DNA of 64,000 bases from Pseudomonas hormoni (GTDB lineage Bacteria; Pseudomonadota; Gammaproteobacteria; Pseudomonadales; Pseudomonadaceae). Position 1 is the stretch's first letter. Each line of letters starts with the position of its first letter. Location of the stretch: the NCBI RefSeq assembly GCF_018502625.1, contig NZ_CP075566.1:1245001-1309000 (forward strand), written 5' to 3'. Both the position numbers and the translations under genes were made by a program. The notes under the pieces are model-generated. The model was not told the DNA's origin, did not search any database, and saw nothing but the letters and a program-made list of their open reading frames with translations. This document shows positions 7,048-14,720 of the stretch, piece after piece.

Positions 7048-8721
7048 TCAGGATGAATGGAGAACTAGAAACAACAGCACCAGATTCACCAGCAAAGCCC
7101 CCAGCGCCAACGTCCGCCAGACCTTCATCGGCTCGCGCTCCAGCAACGGTCTGGGTCGCACACTCAAACTGCGCCGCTCGCCCTGTTCCAGTACCAGCAA
7201 CCATTCTTCCGCCGTTTCATATCGCTCGTCCGGATTCACCGCCACTGCGCGCTCCAGACTCTGCGCGATCCATTCGGGCAGGTCGGGCCGGTAGCGACTG
7301 GCACTGACCGGTGCACCAAACCGCGGCCGCTGGAACGCTTCGATCTCGCCGTAGGGATAATGCCCGGTGAGCAGGAAATACAAGGTCACGCCGACTGCAT
7401 ACAAATCCTGTTGCGCCGACGGCGGGTCGCCGCGAAAGGCTTCCGGCGCGATATAGCTGGGTGTTCCGGGCAAGGTCGAGACCTGATCTTCAGACAGACC
7501 GGGGCAGTAGGCGAGGCCGAAGTCCAGCAGGCGCAGCTCGCCGTCGTCCCCCAGCAGCAGGTTTTCCGGTTTGATGTCGCGATGGAGAATCTGCCGTCGA
7601 TGCAGCATGCCGACCGCCCGCAGCAAGCGTTCTGCCAGATCCTGCCATTGAGCCAGTGGCAGCGTTGCGGTTCGCTCACTCAAGTGCGCCAGGGTGGAGC
7701 CGGAATATTCACGCATCACGTAGTACAAATGCTGACGCTGACTGGCGGCATGGACTTCAGGGAAATGCCGACCGGCCACACGCTTGAGAAACCATTCTTC
7801 CGACAGCAACGCTTGCCCGGCCAGGTGATCGTCGCGCAGTGCACCGGGCAAGGTTTTCAGCAACCAGGGTTGTTGCTGAGCATCGCGCACCCGGTAAAGC
7901 AGTGATTGCTGACTCTGGGCGAGTATCGTTTCTACCTGCCAGCCCTCAAAGGACTGCCCCGGTTTCAGCGCCGGCGGCAGTGGCCATTGCTGCAGATGAA
8001 TCAGCGCGTCGCCGATGTTCGTTTCACCGAGGGCGTCGACCCGCACCAATAACGCGCTGGCATTGTCCTGGCTGCCCGCCAGATGCGCCGCACTCACCAG
8101 GGTTTGTGCGGCGCTGTGCAAATCCGGTTGATCGCGCAGGATCGCCGCAATGGCGGTGTCACCCAGCACGGCCCAGATGCCATCGCTGAGCAGCACGAAA
8201 CTTTCATCGAGGCGCAACTCACCATCGAGAAAATCCAGCACCAGATGCTGATCGAGGCCCAGTGCCCGTTTGAGCACATGCTGCATGCCCGGTTGGTCCC
8301 AGACGTGGTCTTCGCTGATCCGTTGCAAGTGATCGGCGTGCCAGCGATAAACCCGGCAGTCACCGACATGTGCCAGGGTAAATCGCCTGCCGCGCATGAC
8401 CAAGGCACTGACGGTGGTGAGCAGCGGTTGCCCACCGCCGTTGGCCTGCAACCAGCGATTCTGTGCCAGCAGCAGACGATCCAGTGCCTGGGCGACGCCC
8501 CAGGTTTCCGGGGTGGCGTAGTAGTCCAGAGCCAGCGCCTGCAGGGTCGAGCGGGCGGCGAGCCCGCCATCGGCACACTGGCTGACGCCGTCGGCGATGG
8601 CGAACAGGTAACCCTTGCTCGCCGCCAGCGCCGGCGCGGGGGTGACCAGGCGCAAGGCGTCCTGATTCTCCTCGCGCGGTCCCATGGCGCTGGCTTCGGC
8701 GAAACTCAGTTGCAGGCTCAT
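7048..8721 (-). CDS. PP2C-type phosphatase / Ser-Thr protein kinase fusion with C-terminal membrane anchor
   Basis: A 557-residue protein with two opposite signalling activities on one chain. Residues 1 to about 235 are a PPM/PP2C phosphatase (ENQDALR, FAIADGVSQCADGG, LAHVGDCRVYR, VLLSDGIW, GSQDNAS: the metal-binding Asp residues are present). Residues about 255-520 are a eukaryotic-like kinase with HRDIKPENLLL at 380-390, DFG near 398 and an APE-type activation-segment end. The glycine-rich loop is degenerate (ILAQSQQSLLYRV), although a Lys in WLLKTLP is placed like the ATP lysine. A single membrane helix closes the protein (533-555). The gene lies seven bases after the nitrate transporter and shares its promoter and leader. 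The homologous gene is in the same place in P. aeruginosa. A role in nitrate signalling or transporter control is inferred from context only. Confidence 0.88.
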   Translation of the reverse strand: MSLQLSFAEASAMGPREENQDALRLVTPAPALAASKGYLFAIADGVSQCADGGLAARSTLQALALDYYATPETWGVAQALDRLLLAQNRWLQANGGGQPLLTTVSALVMRGRRFTLAHVGDCRVYRWHADHLQRISEDHVWDQPGMQHVLKRALGLDQHLVLDFLDGELRLDESFVLLSDGIWAVLGDTAIAAILRDQPDLHSAAQTLVSAAHLAGSQDNASALLVRVDALGETNIGDALIHLQQWPLPPALKPGQSFEGWQVETILAQSQQSLLYRVRDAQQQPWLLKTLPGALRDDHLAGQALLSEEWFLKRVAGRHFPEVHAASQRQHLYYVMREYSGSTLAHLSERTATLPLAQWQDLAERLLRAVGMLHRRQILHRDIKPENLLLGDDGELRLLDFGLAYCPGLSEDQVSTLPGTPSYIAPEAFRGDPPSAQQDLYAVGVTLYFLLTGHYPYGEIEAFQRPRFGAPVSASRYRPDLPEWIAQSLERAVAVNPDERYETAEEWLLVLEQGERRSLSVRPRPLLEREPMKVWRTLALGALLVNLVLLFLVLHSS

Positions 8722-8728
8722 TCAGCCC

Positions 8729-9940
8729 TCACACCCGCGCGGCGGTGACGGCTGCCGAGCCCCAGGTGGTTCTCCAGCGACGTTTCACGCCGTGCAGACC
8801 GAACCAGGCGAGGACGCCAAGACTGGCGAACAGCCACAGGGCCAGTTGATAGCTGCCGGTGCTTTGCTTGATCGCGCCCATGCCCGCCGCGAGGGCGAAA
8901 CCACCGATGCCACCGGCCATGCCGATCAAACCGGTCATCACGCCGATCTCACGACGAAAACGTTGTGGGACCAATTGGAAAACCGCGCCGTTACCCGCAC
9001 CCAGACCGAGCATCGTGCAGACGAAAAGTGCCAGTGCCGCGTAGGAACTCGGCAAGTTGAAACCCACCGCCGCGATGCAGATCGCCGCCACTGTGTACAT
9101 CGCCAGCAAGGTGCGAATCCCGCCAAATCGGTCGGCCAAGGCACCGCCCAAAGGACGCATCAGACTGCCGCCGAACACGCAGGCCGCGGTGTAGTAACCG
9201 GCGGTGACCGGGCTCAGGCCATATTGGTCGTTGAAGTAGCCGGGCAGGGCGCTGGCCAGGCCGATGAAGCCGCCGAAGGTCACGCTGTAGAAAAACATGA
9301 ACCACCAGCTGTCGCGGTCGCCCAAGGCTTTGAAGTAGTCGGACATCGACTTGGCTTTCGGCCGTTCAGGGGCATTTTTGGCCAGCCAGGCGAAGACAAT
9401 GATGGTCAGGATCAGCGGGATCAGGGCGAAGCCGAACACGTTGCTCCAGCCAAACGCGGCGGCCAGCACCGGAGCGATCAGCGCCGCGAGCACGGTGCCC
9501 GAGTTACCGGCACCGGCGATGCCCATGGCTTTGCCTTGATGCTGCGGCGGATACCACTGCGACGCCAGCGGCAGCGCCACGGCGAAGGACGCGCCTGCCA
9601 TGCCGAGGAACAGGCCCAGCAACAGCGCCTGTTCGTAACTGTGGATGCCGAGTTTCCAGGCACCGAACAGGGCACAGATGACGATCACCTGGCCGATCAG
9701 ACCGGCGGTTTTCGGCGACAGGCGGTCCGCCAGCATGCCCATGATGAAGCGCAATACGGCACCGGCCAGAATCGGCGTGGCCACCACCATGCCGCGTTGT
9801 TGTGTGGTCAGGTGCAGGTCGGCGGCGATTTGCACCGCCAATGGGCCGAGCAGGTACCAGACCATGAAACTCAGGTCGAAATAGAGGAAGGCCGCGAACA
9901 GTGTCGGGGTATGGCCGGATTTCCAGAAGCTTGAATTCAT
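8729..9940 (-). CDS. MFS nitrate/nitrite transporter (NarK/NasA type)
   Basis: Inner-membrane carrier of 403 residues for nitrate uptake. Its twelve hydrophobic segments have the NarK-family layout, with the conserved RFIMGMLADRLSPK loop after helix 2 and glycine-rich segments (GMAGASFAVALPLASQWYP; GIAGAGNSGTVLAALIAP) that form the nitrate signature region. The start at 9940 follows a GAGGTG ribosome site. It is the first gene after the leader at 10047-10125 and precedes the phosphatase/kinase gene. The P. aeruginosa orthologue is called nasA, a name used for the reductase elsewhere, so no symbol is given. Direction and substrate follow from context with the nitrate reductase genes. Confidence 0.9.
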   Translation of the reverse strand: MNSSFWKSGHTPTLFAAFLYFDLSFMVWYLLGPLAVQIAADLHLTTQQRGMVVATPILAGAVLRFIMGMLADRLSPKTAGLIGQVIVICALFGAWKLGIHSYEQALLLGLFLGMAGASFAVALPLASQWYPPQHQGKAMGIAGAGNSGTVLAALIAPVLAAAFGWSNVFGFALIPLILTIIVFAWLAKNAPERPKAKSMSDYFKALGDRDSWWFMFFYSVTFGGFIGLASALPGYFNDQYGLSPVTAGYYTAACVFGGSLMRPLGGALADRFGGIRTLLAMYTVAAICIAAVGFNLPSSYAALALFVCTMLGLGAGNGAVFQLVPQRFRREIGVMTGLIGMAGGIGGFALAAGMGAIKQSTGSYQLALWLFASLGVLAWFGLHGVKRRWRTTWGSAAVTAARV

Positions 9941-10046
9941 CGCGCACCTCAGCTGTGAGTCGTCTCGAGAAGGAGTCATGAGCTTGCAGGTGGGGCGCCG
10001 CAACGGCCGCACCACCGGCCCCGGGCTGTGGGGCCAAAACAAAAAA

Positions 10047-10125
10047 ACGCCGCCACCGGATTCGCCTTGGGCAAATGAGGTGAGCGACGTCTTTGTCGTA
10101 GGTGGGGCAACCGCCGTTGGTTACC
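10047..10125 (-). promoter_or_regulatory. NasT-type antitermination leader before the nitrate transporter
   Basis: On the minus strand a perfect seven-pair stem GGTAACC/GGTTGCC encloses the loop AACGGC (10106-10125), with A1 and G4 as required by ANTAR proteins. An upstream hairpin is only weakly formed. A terminator stem at 10047-10090 ends in seven U encoded by the A tract at 10041-10047. The linker GACAAAGACGTC resembles the linkers of the other two leaders. Confidence 0.78.
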
Positions 10126-10139
10126 TGTAGCGGTTACCT

Positions 10140-10155
10140 AGCGAGATCTGTGCCA
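10140..10155 (-). promoter_or_regulatory. Sigma-54 promoter of the nitrate transporter unit
   Basis: Read on the minus strand the site is TGGCACAGATCTCGCT, with GG and GC ten bases apart. The predicted transcript begins near 10130, directly at the first leader hairpin. Confidence 0.75.
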
Positions 10156-10175
10156 ACAGTCGGTAAGGAGATTGT

Positions 10176-10288
10176 TGTGGCGAGGGAGCTTGCTCCCGCT
10201 TGAGTGCGCAGCACTGACAAAACAGGCAAGCCTGCTGGATTTTTGGGGGCCGCTTCGCAGCCCAGCGGGAGCAAGCTCCCTCGCCACA
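10176..10288. repeat. REP palindrome, class TGTGGCGAGGGAGC
   Basis: Inverted repeat with the same arms as the copy at 6939. It fills most of the gap between nasT and the transporter promoter, just downstream of the nasT stop. Confidence 0.9.
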
Positions 10289-10300
10289 GAGGGGATGGAG

Positions 10301-10876
10301 TCAGCCCAGCAACTCACTCATGGCAATAATCTGCTCCGCCACCTGAGTCAGCTTCTGCTGGCGGCTCATGGCCTGACGGCGCATGAGGGTGTAGGCCTCT
10401 TCCTCGTTGCAGTCTTTCATCTTCATCAGCAACCCTTTGGCCAGCTCGATGCGCTTGCGCTCGGCCAGTTGCTGGTCGCGGGCGTGCAGTTGGGCGCGCA
10501 GGGCCTGGTCGCTTTCGAAGCGCGCCATGGCCACGTCGAGAATCGGCTGCAAGCGTTGTGCGTGAATGCCTTCGACGATGTAGGCGCTGACCCCGGACTT
10601 GATCGCCTGGCGCATCACGTCGGGGTCATGTTCGTCGGTAAACATCACGATCGGCCGCGGCTGGTCGCGGGACACCAGCACCACTTGCTCCATCACATCG
10701 CGGCTCGGTGACTCGGTATCGATCAGGATGACGTCCGGACGCACCGTTTCGACGCGCGCGGGCAGGTCGATGGTCAGGCCGGATTCGTCGATCACTTCGA
10801 ATCCGGCTTCGGTCAGGGCCGCTTTCAGCCGGCCGACTTTCTTCGCGGTGTCGTTGATCAGCAGGATACGCAACAT
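10301..10876 (-). CDS. nasT: NasT, ANTAR-domain transcription antiterminator
   Basis: RNA-binding response-regulator-like protein of 191 residues. The N-terminal receiver-like domain (MLRILLINDTAKKVGRLK, VRPDVILIDTESPSRDV) is followed from about residue 125 by a three-helix ANTAR domain (RKRIELAKGLLMKMKDCNEEEAYTLMRRQAMSRQQKLTQVAEQII). In P. putida and Azotobacter NasT binds hexaloop hairpins in nas leaders and allows transcription past the terminator. NasS holds it inactive until nitrate is present. The gene follows nasS by 15 bases. Three matching leaders lie in this window at 6702, 10047 and 12128. Confidence 0.95.
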   Translation of the reverse strand: MLRILLINDTAKKVGRLKAALTEAGFEVIDESGLTIDLPARVETVRPDVILIDTESPSRDVMEQVVLVSRDQPRPIVMFTDEHDPDVMRQAIKSGVSAYIVEGIHAQRLQPILDVAMARFESDQALRAQLHARDQQLAERKRIELAKGLLMKMKDCNEEEAYTLMRRQAMSRQQKLTQVAEQIIAMSELLG

Positions 10877-10891
10877 GTTCGCAGTCTCCTG

Positions 10892-12103
10892 TCAGCGGCT
10901 GGCGAGTAGGGGCGAGCTGTCGCTCATGGCGTGCAGCTTGAAACTGCGGGCATAACCGGCCGGGTCGCAGCCGTCCCAGATTTTGCCGTCGATCAACTGG
11001 CTGCTGCGTATTTCCTGGCCCGACGAGGCGACACCGACGGCTGTCGCAGCCTCTCGATACAAGTCTAGTTGCTGGACCTGACGGGCCACCGCGAGGTAGT
11101 CCGGGTCGTCGCGCAACAAGCCCCAACGGCGGAACTGGGTCATGAACCACATGCCATCGGACAGGTAAGGCAGATTGACCTCGCCACCGCCATGGAAGCG
11201 CAATGCGTGCGGGTCTTGCCAGCGATTACCGAGACCGTCGGCGTAATCGCCGAGCAGGCGCGGTTCGATGCAATCGAGCGGTGCATCCAGGTAATCCGCA
11301 GCGCTTAACAGCTGGGCAGTGCTGCGGCGATTCTCGGCACTTTCGTCGATGAAGCGGCTGGCTTCCAGAATCGCCATCACCAGCGCCCGGGCGGTGTTGG
11401 GGTATTGCTCGACAAACGCGCGGGTGCAACCGAGGACTTTTTCCGGATGGTCGGGCCAGATCGTCTGGGTCGTCGCCATCGTGAAGCCTAGATTCTGTTT
11501 CACGGCGCTGGCGGACCAGGGCTCACCGACGCAGAACCCGTCGATCCGCCCCGCTTGCAGGTGCGCGACCATTTGCGGTGGCGGCACCACCACGCTGTTG
11601 ACGTCGTGCAGCGGATGAATGCCCTGGCTCGCCAGCCAGTAATACAGCCACATGGCGTGGGTGCCGGTCGGAAATGTCTGGGCAAAGGTGAGTTTTGGGC
11701 GAGTTTGGTGCACGTGGCGGTCCAGTGCTTCAGGACCGGTCACGCCGAGCGCCTGCAAGCCATGGGAAAGGTTGATGCTCTGACCGTTCTGGTTCAGGCC
11801 CATCAACACCGCCATGTCGGTGGCTGCGACGCCGCCGAAGCCCAGGTGCACGGCGTAAATCAGACCGTACAGGCTGTGGGCGGCATCGAGCTCGCCGCTG
11901 ACCAGTTTGTCCCGCAGGTTGGCCCAGGAAGACTGGCGCTTGAGGTTCAAGGTCAGCCCGTAAGGCTGGGCAAAACCCTGGGTGGCGGCGACCACCACCG
12001 AAGCGCAGTCGCTCAGGGCCATGAAGCCGAGGTTGATGTCGGTCTTTTCCGGGGCATCGCTGCCGTTGACCCAGGCCAGCGGGCCGGCTGATGGTTCGTT
12101 CAT
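10892..12103 (-). CDS. nasS: NasS, nitrate-sensing NrtA/CmpA-like protein
   Basis: Cytoplasmic nitrate sensor of 403 residues in the fold of the ABC-type nitrate-binding proteins NrtA and CmpA. Typical stretches are INLGFMALSDCASVVVAA, LYYWLASQGIHPLHDVNSVVVPPPQM and DGFCVGEPWSA. There is no signal peptide, as expected for the regulatory NasS branch. Without nitrate it binds and inhibits NasT. The start at 12103 was chosen because AAGGTGAAG lies upstream and MNEPSAGPL begins the conserved part; longer in-frame extensions would run through the leader terminator. It forms an operon with nasT and has its own sigma-54 promoter and leader. Confidence 0.92.
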   Translation of the reverse strand: MNEPSAGPLAWVNGSDAPEKTDINLGFMALSDCASVVVAATQGFAQPYGLTLNLKRQSSWANLRDKLVSGELDAAHSLYGLIYAVHLGFGGVAATDMAVLMGLNQNGQSINLSHGLQALGVTGPEALDRHVHQTRPKLTFAQTFPTGTHAMWLYYWLASQGIHPLHDVNSVVVPPPQMVAHLQAGRIDGFCVGEPWSASAVKQNLGFTMATTQTIWPDHPEKVLGCTRAFVEQYPNTARALVMAILEASRFIDESAENRRSTAQLLSAADYLDAPLDCIEPRLLGDYADGLGNRWQDPHALRFHGGGEVNLPYLSDGMWFMTQFRRWGLLRDDPDYLAVARQVQQLDLYREAATAVGVASSGQEIRSSQLIDGKIWDGCDPAGYARSFKLHAMSDSSPLLASR

Positions 12104-12127
12104 CGCGTCTTCACCTTGCAAAAAAAA

Positions 12128-12209
12128 GCGTCGTCCCGGGTCCTCGCATGAGCAAGGCCGGGTGACGACGCCATTGTCCTGGCACTCATCCCGCCGTTGG
12201 CATGAGTGC
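12128..12209 (-). promoter_or_regulatory. NasT-type antitermination leader before nasS-nasT
   Basis: On the minus strand a long hairpin (12182-12209) has stem GCACTCAT/ATGAGTGC, a short mismatched upper stem and the loop AACGGC, with A1 and G4. The linker GGACAATGGCGTC follows. The terminator at 12128-12171 pairs GACGACGC with GCGTCGTC and ends in eight U encoded by the A tract at 12120-12127. This suggests that nasS-nasT is itself controlled by NasT. Confidence 0.78.
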
Positions 12210-12224
12210 TGATACCTCTGAGGG

Positions 12225-12240
12225 TGCAAGGCATATGCCA
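12225..12240 (-). promoter_or_regulatory. Sigma-54 promoter of nasS-nasT
   Basis: Read on the minus strand the site is TGGCATATGCCTTGCA, a near-perfect sigma-54 element with GG and GC ten bases apart. Its start point would be near 12213. It lies 92 bases before the start codon of the divergent T3SS activator gene. Confidence 0.8.
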
Positions 12241-12331
12241 GCCCGGGTTTCATCAGTTTTCCATCAGGACTTCCCGCGCCCTGTCTTTCATCCTGCCGAC
12301 CCTTCATCGTCAGGCTGCAAAGGAGGTTGGC

Positions 12332-13060
12332 GTGCAAACCGAATCACTTCGTGCCACCACATTCCCGGATGCTCGTTCCGGCGAGCGCGTGCTGCATCTG
12401 CGTGTCAGCGAATCGACCGAACTTCTGGGCTCGGCGCAGCGCCACCGGTTACCCGGCGGCTGGGAAGGGCTGATCGCGGTCAGCGAGACCCTGCAAATGC
12501 GCGGCGGCTGTGTGCAGGTGCTGCCGCTGTTCGAAGCACGGCTGGTGAAACTGCAGGTCTTTTTTGACCTGAGTGACGCGCTGATGGGGCAACGGCCTAG
12601 CCATGCCCCGTGGGCGCTGTTGCCGGTCACGTACGAGACCCTTCGGTCGGAACCCGCGCTGGAGCGCTGGTACATCGAGCAGGCCATGAGCGGAAGTCCG
12701 GCCTACCACGCCTTCGCCGACGTGCTGCGGCATACCGAGAGTTACGGGCTTGTGCGATTCCTGCTGGAGCAGGGCACCCGCAGTGAAAAACTGTCCGACC
12801 TGGCGCAACGCTACGGGGTTTCCGTGTCGCACTTTCGTCGATTGTGCCGACAGGCGCTGGGCAGTGCAGCCAAGCCTGCATTGCGTGGCTGGCGCACGGC
12901 TCAGGCGCTGTTGAACATGAGTCTGCGGGACTGCTCGCTGACGGATGTCGCGCTGGAGTTCGGCTTTGCCTCTTCTTCGCATTTCTCCAAGGAAATCCGC
13001 GAACTGGTGGGTTTCACGCCCAGCAGCCTCGCCGACATTACCTACCTTCCAGGCAAGTGA
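12332..13060 (+). CDS. InvF-like AraC-family activator of the T3SS
   Basis: Transcription activator of 242 residues. The C-terminal third (about 145-240) is an AraC-type double helix-turn-helix (LSDLAQRYGVSVSHFRRLCRQALG and DVALEFGFASSSHFSKEIRELVGFTP). The N-terminal part resembles InvF and MxiE rather than sugar-binding AraC proteins. In Salmonella InvF works with the chaperone SicA to activate translocator and effector genes. The GTG start was chosen because a perfect AAAGGAGGT lies five bases upstream; an in-frame ATG at 12206 would extend the protein across the region divergent from nasS. It is the first gene of the T3SS cluster and is four bases from sctC. Confidence 0.85.
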   Translation: MQTESLRATTFPDARSGERVLHLRVSESTELLGSAQRHRLPGGWEGLIAVSETLQMRGGCVQVLPLFEARLVKLQVFFDLSDALMGQRPSHAPWALLPVTYETLRSEPALERWYIEQAMSGSPAYHAFADVLRHTESYGLVRFLLEQGTRSEKLSDLAQRYGVSVSHFRRLCRQALGSAAKPALRGWRTAQALLNMSLRDCSLTDVALEFGFASSSHFSKEIRELVGFTPSSLADITYLPGK

Positions 13061-13064
13061 GCCG

Positions 13065-14720
13065 ATGAACCGCCGATCGTTCTCCTTATCCCTATTGCCC
13101 GTCTGCCTGACCACGGTGTTGCTGCTCGCACCCTGTGCCGCACAGGCTGCTGTCTACAATTTCGAGGCCCGCGAACAAAGCGTGCGCACTTTTTTCAGCG
13201 AGCTGTCCGGACCGCTGGGCAAGCCGGTTATCGTCAGCAAGGCCGCTGCGGCAAAGCGGATTTCCGGTACGTTCGATCTGCTCGCGCCACAACGCACCTT
13301 TGAGCGAGTCAGCGCGCAAATGGGCCTGATCTGGTACAGCGATGGTCAGGCGATTTATCTGTATGACGCCCCGGAACTCAAAAGCTCGATGGTGTCGCTG
13401 CAGACCCTGACCGTGGCGAAGCTTCAAACATTCCTGGAACGCTCCGGGTTACACGATCGCCGTTATCCGTTGCGCCACGATGGTCTGCGTACGTTCCATG
13501 TGTCCGGTCCGCCGATGTATGTCGATCTGGTCACGCAAGCGGCCGGGCTGATGGATAACCAGCGCTCGGAACTGTTGCTGGGCAAGCAGCAGATCGGCGT
13601 TATCCAGGTGCGAAACACCTTTGTGAGCGACCGCAAATACGAGTTGCGTGATGACAAGGTGACGATTCCCGGGTTGGCAACCGTGATTGAGACCTTGCTG
13701 CGCGGTGAACGCAACGGCGTCGAGCCCGCGGTGGCGCAAGCCCCGGCACAGCGCCCGCCGGGCTTGATGCCGGCGTTTCCGCTGGAAGGCCTGGCGAGCG
13801 CCCCTTCGGATCAGGACCCGTCCGCGCCGCGAATCCTCGCCCGCGACACGGCCGCCGGGAACATTCGGGTCGTGGCCTATCCCGACACCAACAGCCTGCT
13901 GGTCAAGGGGTTGCCGGAGCAGGTGCGCTTTATCGAGAACCTGGTCAGCGCGCTGGACACGCCCAAGCGCCACGTGGAGTTGTCGTTGTGGATCATTGAT
14001 CTGCACAAGGATGAGCTCAATCAGTTGGGCGTCAATTGGCAAGGCGTCGTGAATTCGGGCGGAAAATTCAGCGCATCGCTCAACGCCGGCTCGGCGACCA
14101 CGCTCGATGGTGCGTCGTTCGTCACCCAGGTCATGGCGCTGGAGCGCACGAGCCGGGCGAATGTGGTGTCGCGACCGGTGATCCTGACCCAGGAAAATGT
14201 GCCGGCGATTTTCGACAATAACCGAACGTTTTATGCGCCGCTGGTGGGCGAGCGCAGTGTTGATCTGCAGCACGTGACCTACGGCACGCTGGTGAGCGTA
14301 TTGCCGCGTTTCGCCCAGGCGGACGAAATTGAAATGTCGCTGAATATCGAAGACGGTAACGAAATCGAGAACCCTGGCCAGGGCGAACGACCGAGCGCTC
14401 TGCCGACGGTCGGCCGCACCCGGATCAGTACGGTGGCACGGGTGCCGCCGGGCAAGAGCCTGTTGGTGGGCGGTTTCACCCGCGATGACCACAGCGAACA
14501 GATCGGCCGGATACCGGTGCTGGGGTCGATTCCGTGGATCGGTCGGCTGTTCAGTTATCGGCAGAACCGCTCGGCCAATACCGTGCGGGTGTTCCTGATT
14601 CAACCCAAGGAAATTCGCGACACGCTGGAGCCGAACGCTGTTGAACCGGCTCCACAGTTGCTGACCCCGGAACAGCACGAACGCTTGCGCCGCTCCTATT
14701 TCCGGGCGGCAATAAAATGA
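13065..14720 (+). CDS. sctC: T3SS outer-membrane secretin SctC (InvG family)
   Basis: Ring-forming secretin of 551 residues that makes the outer-membrane channel of the injectisome. A signal peptide (MNRRSFSLSLLPVCLTTVLLLAPCAAQA) precedes N0/N1 domains (YNFEAREQSVRTFFSELSGPLGKPVIVS), an N3 domain near 285-330 (VVAYPDTNSLLVKGLPEQVRFIENLVSALD) and the secretin domain from about 340 to 525 (VELSLWIIDLHKDELNQLGVNW, VPPGKSLLVGGFTRDD, IPVLGSIPWIGRLFSYR). Its last codons overlap the start of sctW (ATGA). In Salmonella the lipoprotein pilotin InvH helps InvG insert. No such gene is present in this window. Confidence 0.95.
   Translation: MNRRSFSLSLLPVCLTTVLLLAPCAAQAAVYNFEAREQSVRTFFSELSGPLGKPVIVSKAAAAKRISGTFDLLAPQRTFERVSAQMGLIWYSDGQAIYLYDAPELKSSMVSLQTLTVAKLQTFLERSGLHDRRYPLRHDGLRTFHVSGPPMYVDLVTQAAGLMDNQRSELLLGKQQIGVIQVRNTFVSDRKYELRDDKVTIPGLATVIETLLRGERNGVEPAVAQAPAQRPPGLMPAFPLEGLASAPSDQDPSAPRILARDTAAGNIRVVAYPDTNSLLVKGLPEQVRFIENLVSALDTPKRHVELSLWIIDLHKDELNQLGVNWQGVVNSGGKFSASLNAGSATTLDGASFVTQVMALERTSRANVVSRPVILTQENVPAIFDNNRTFYAPLVGERSVDLQHVTYGTLVSVLPRFAQADEIEMSLNIEDGNEIENPGQGERPSALPTVGRTRISTVARVPPGKSLLVGGFTRDDHSEQIGRIPVLGSIPWIGRLFSYRQNRSANTVRVFLIQPKEIRDTLEPNAVEPAPQLLTPEQHERLRRSYFRAAIK

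Noticed and set aside
12104..12331. Search for an attachment site or flanking direct repeat at the T3SS island edges (also 40599-40792)
   Set aside because: No tRNA, integrase or matching repeat pair could be recognised at the two junctions by eye.
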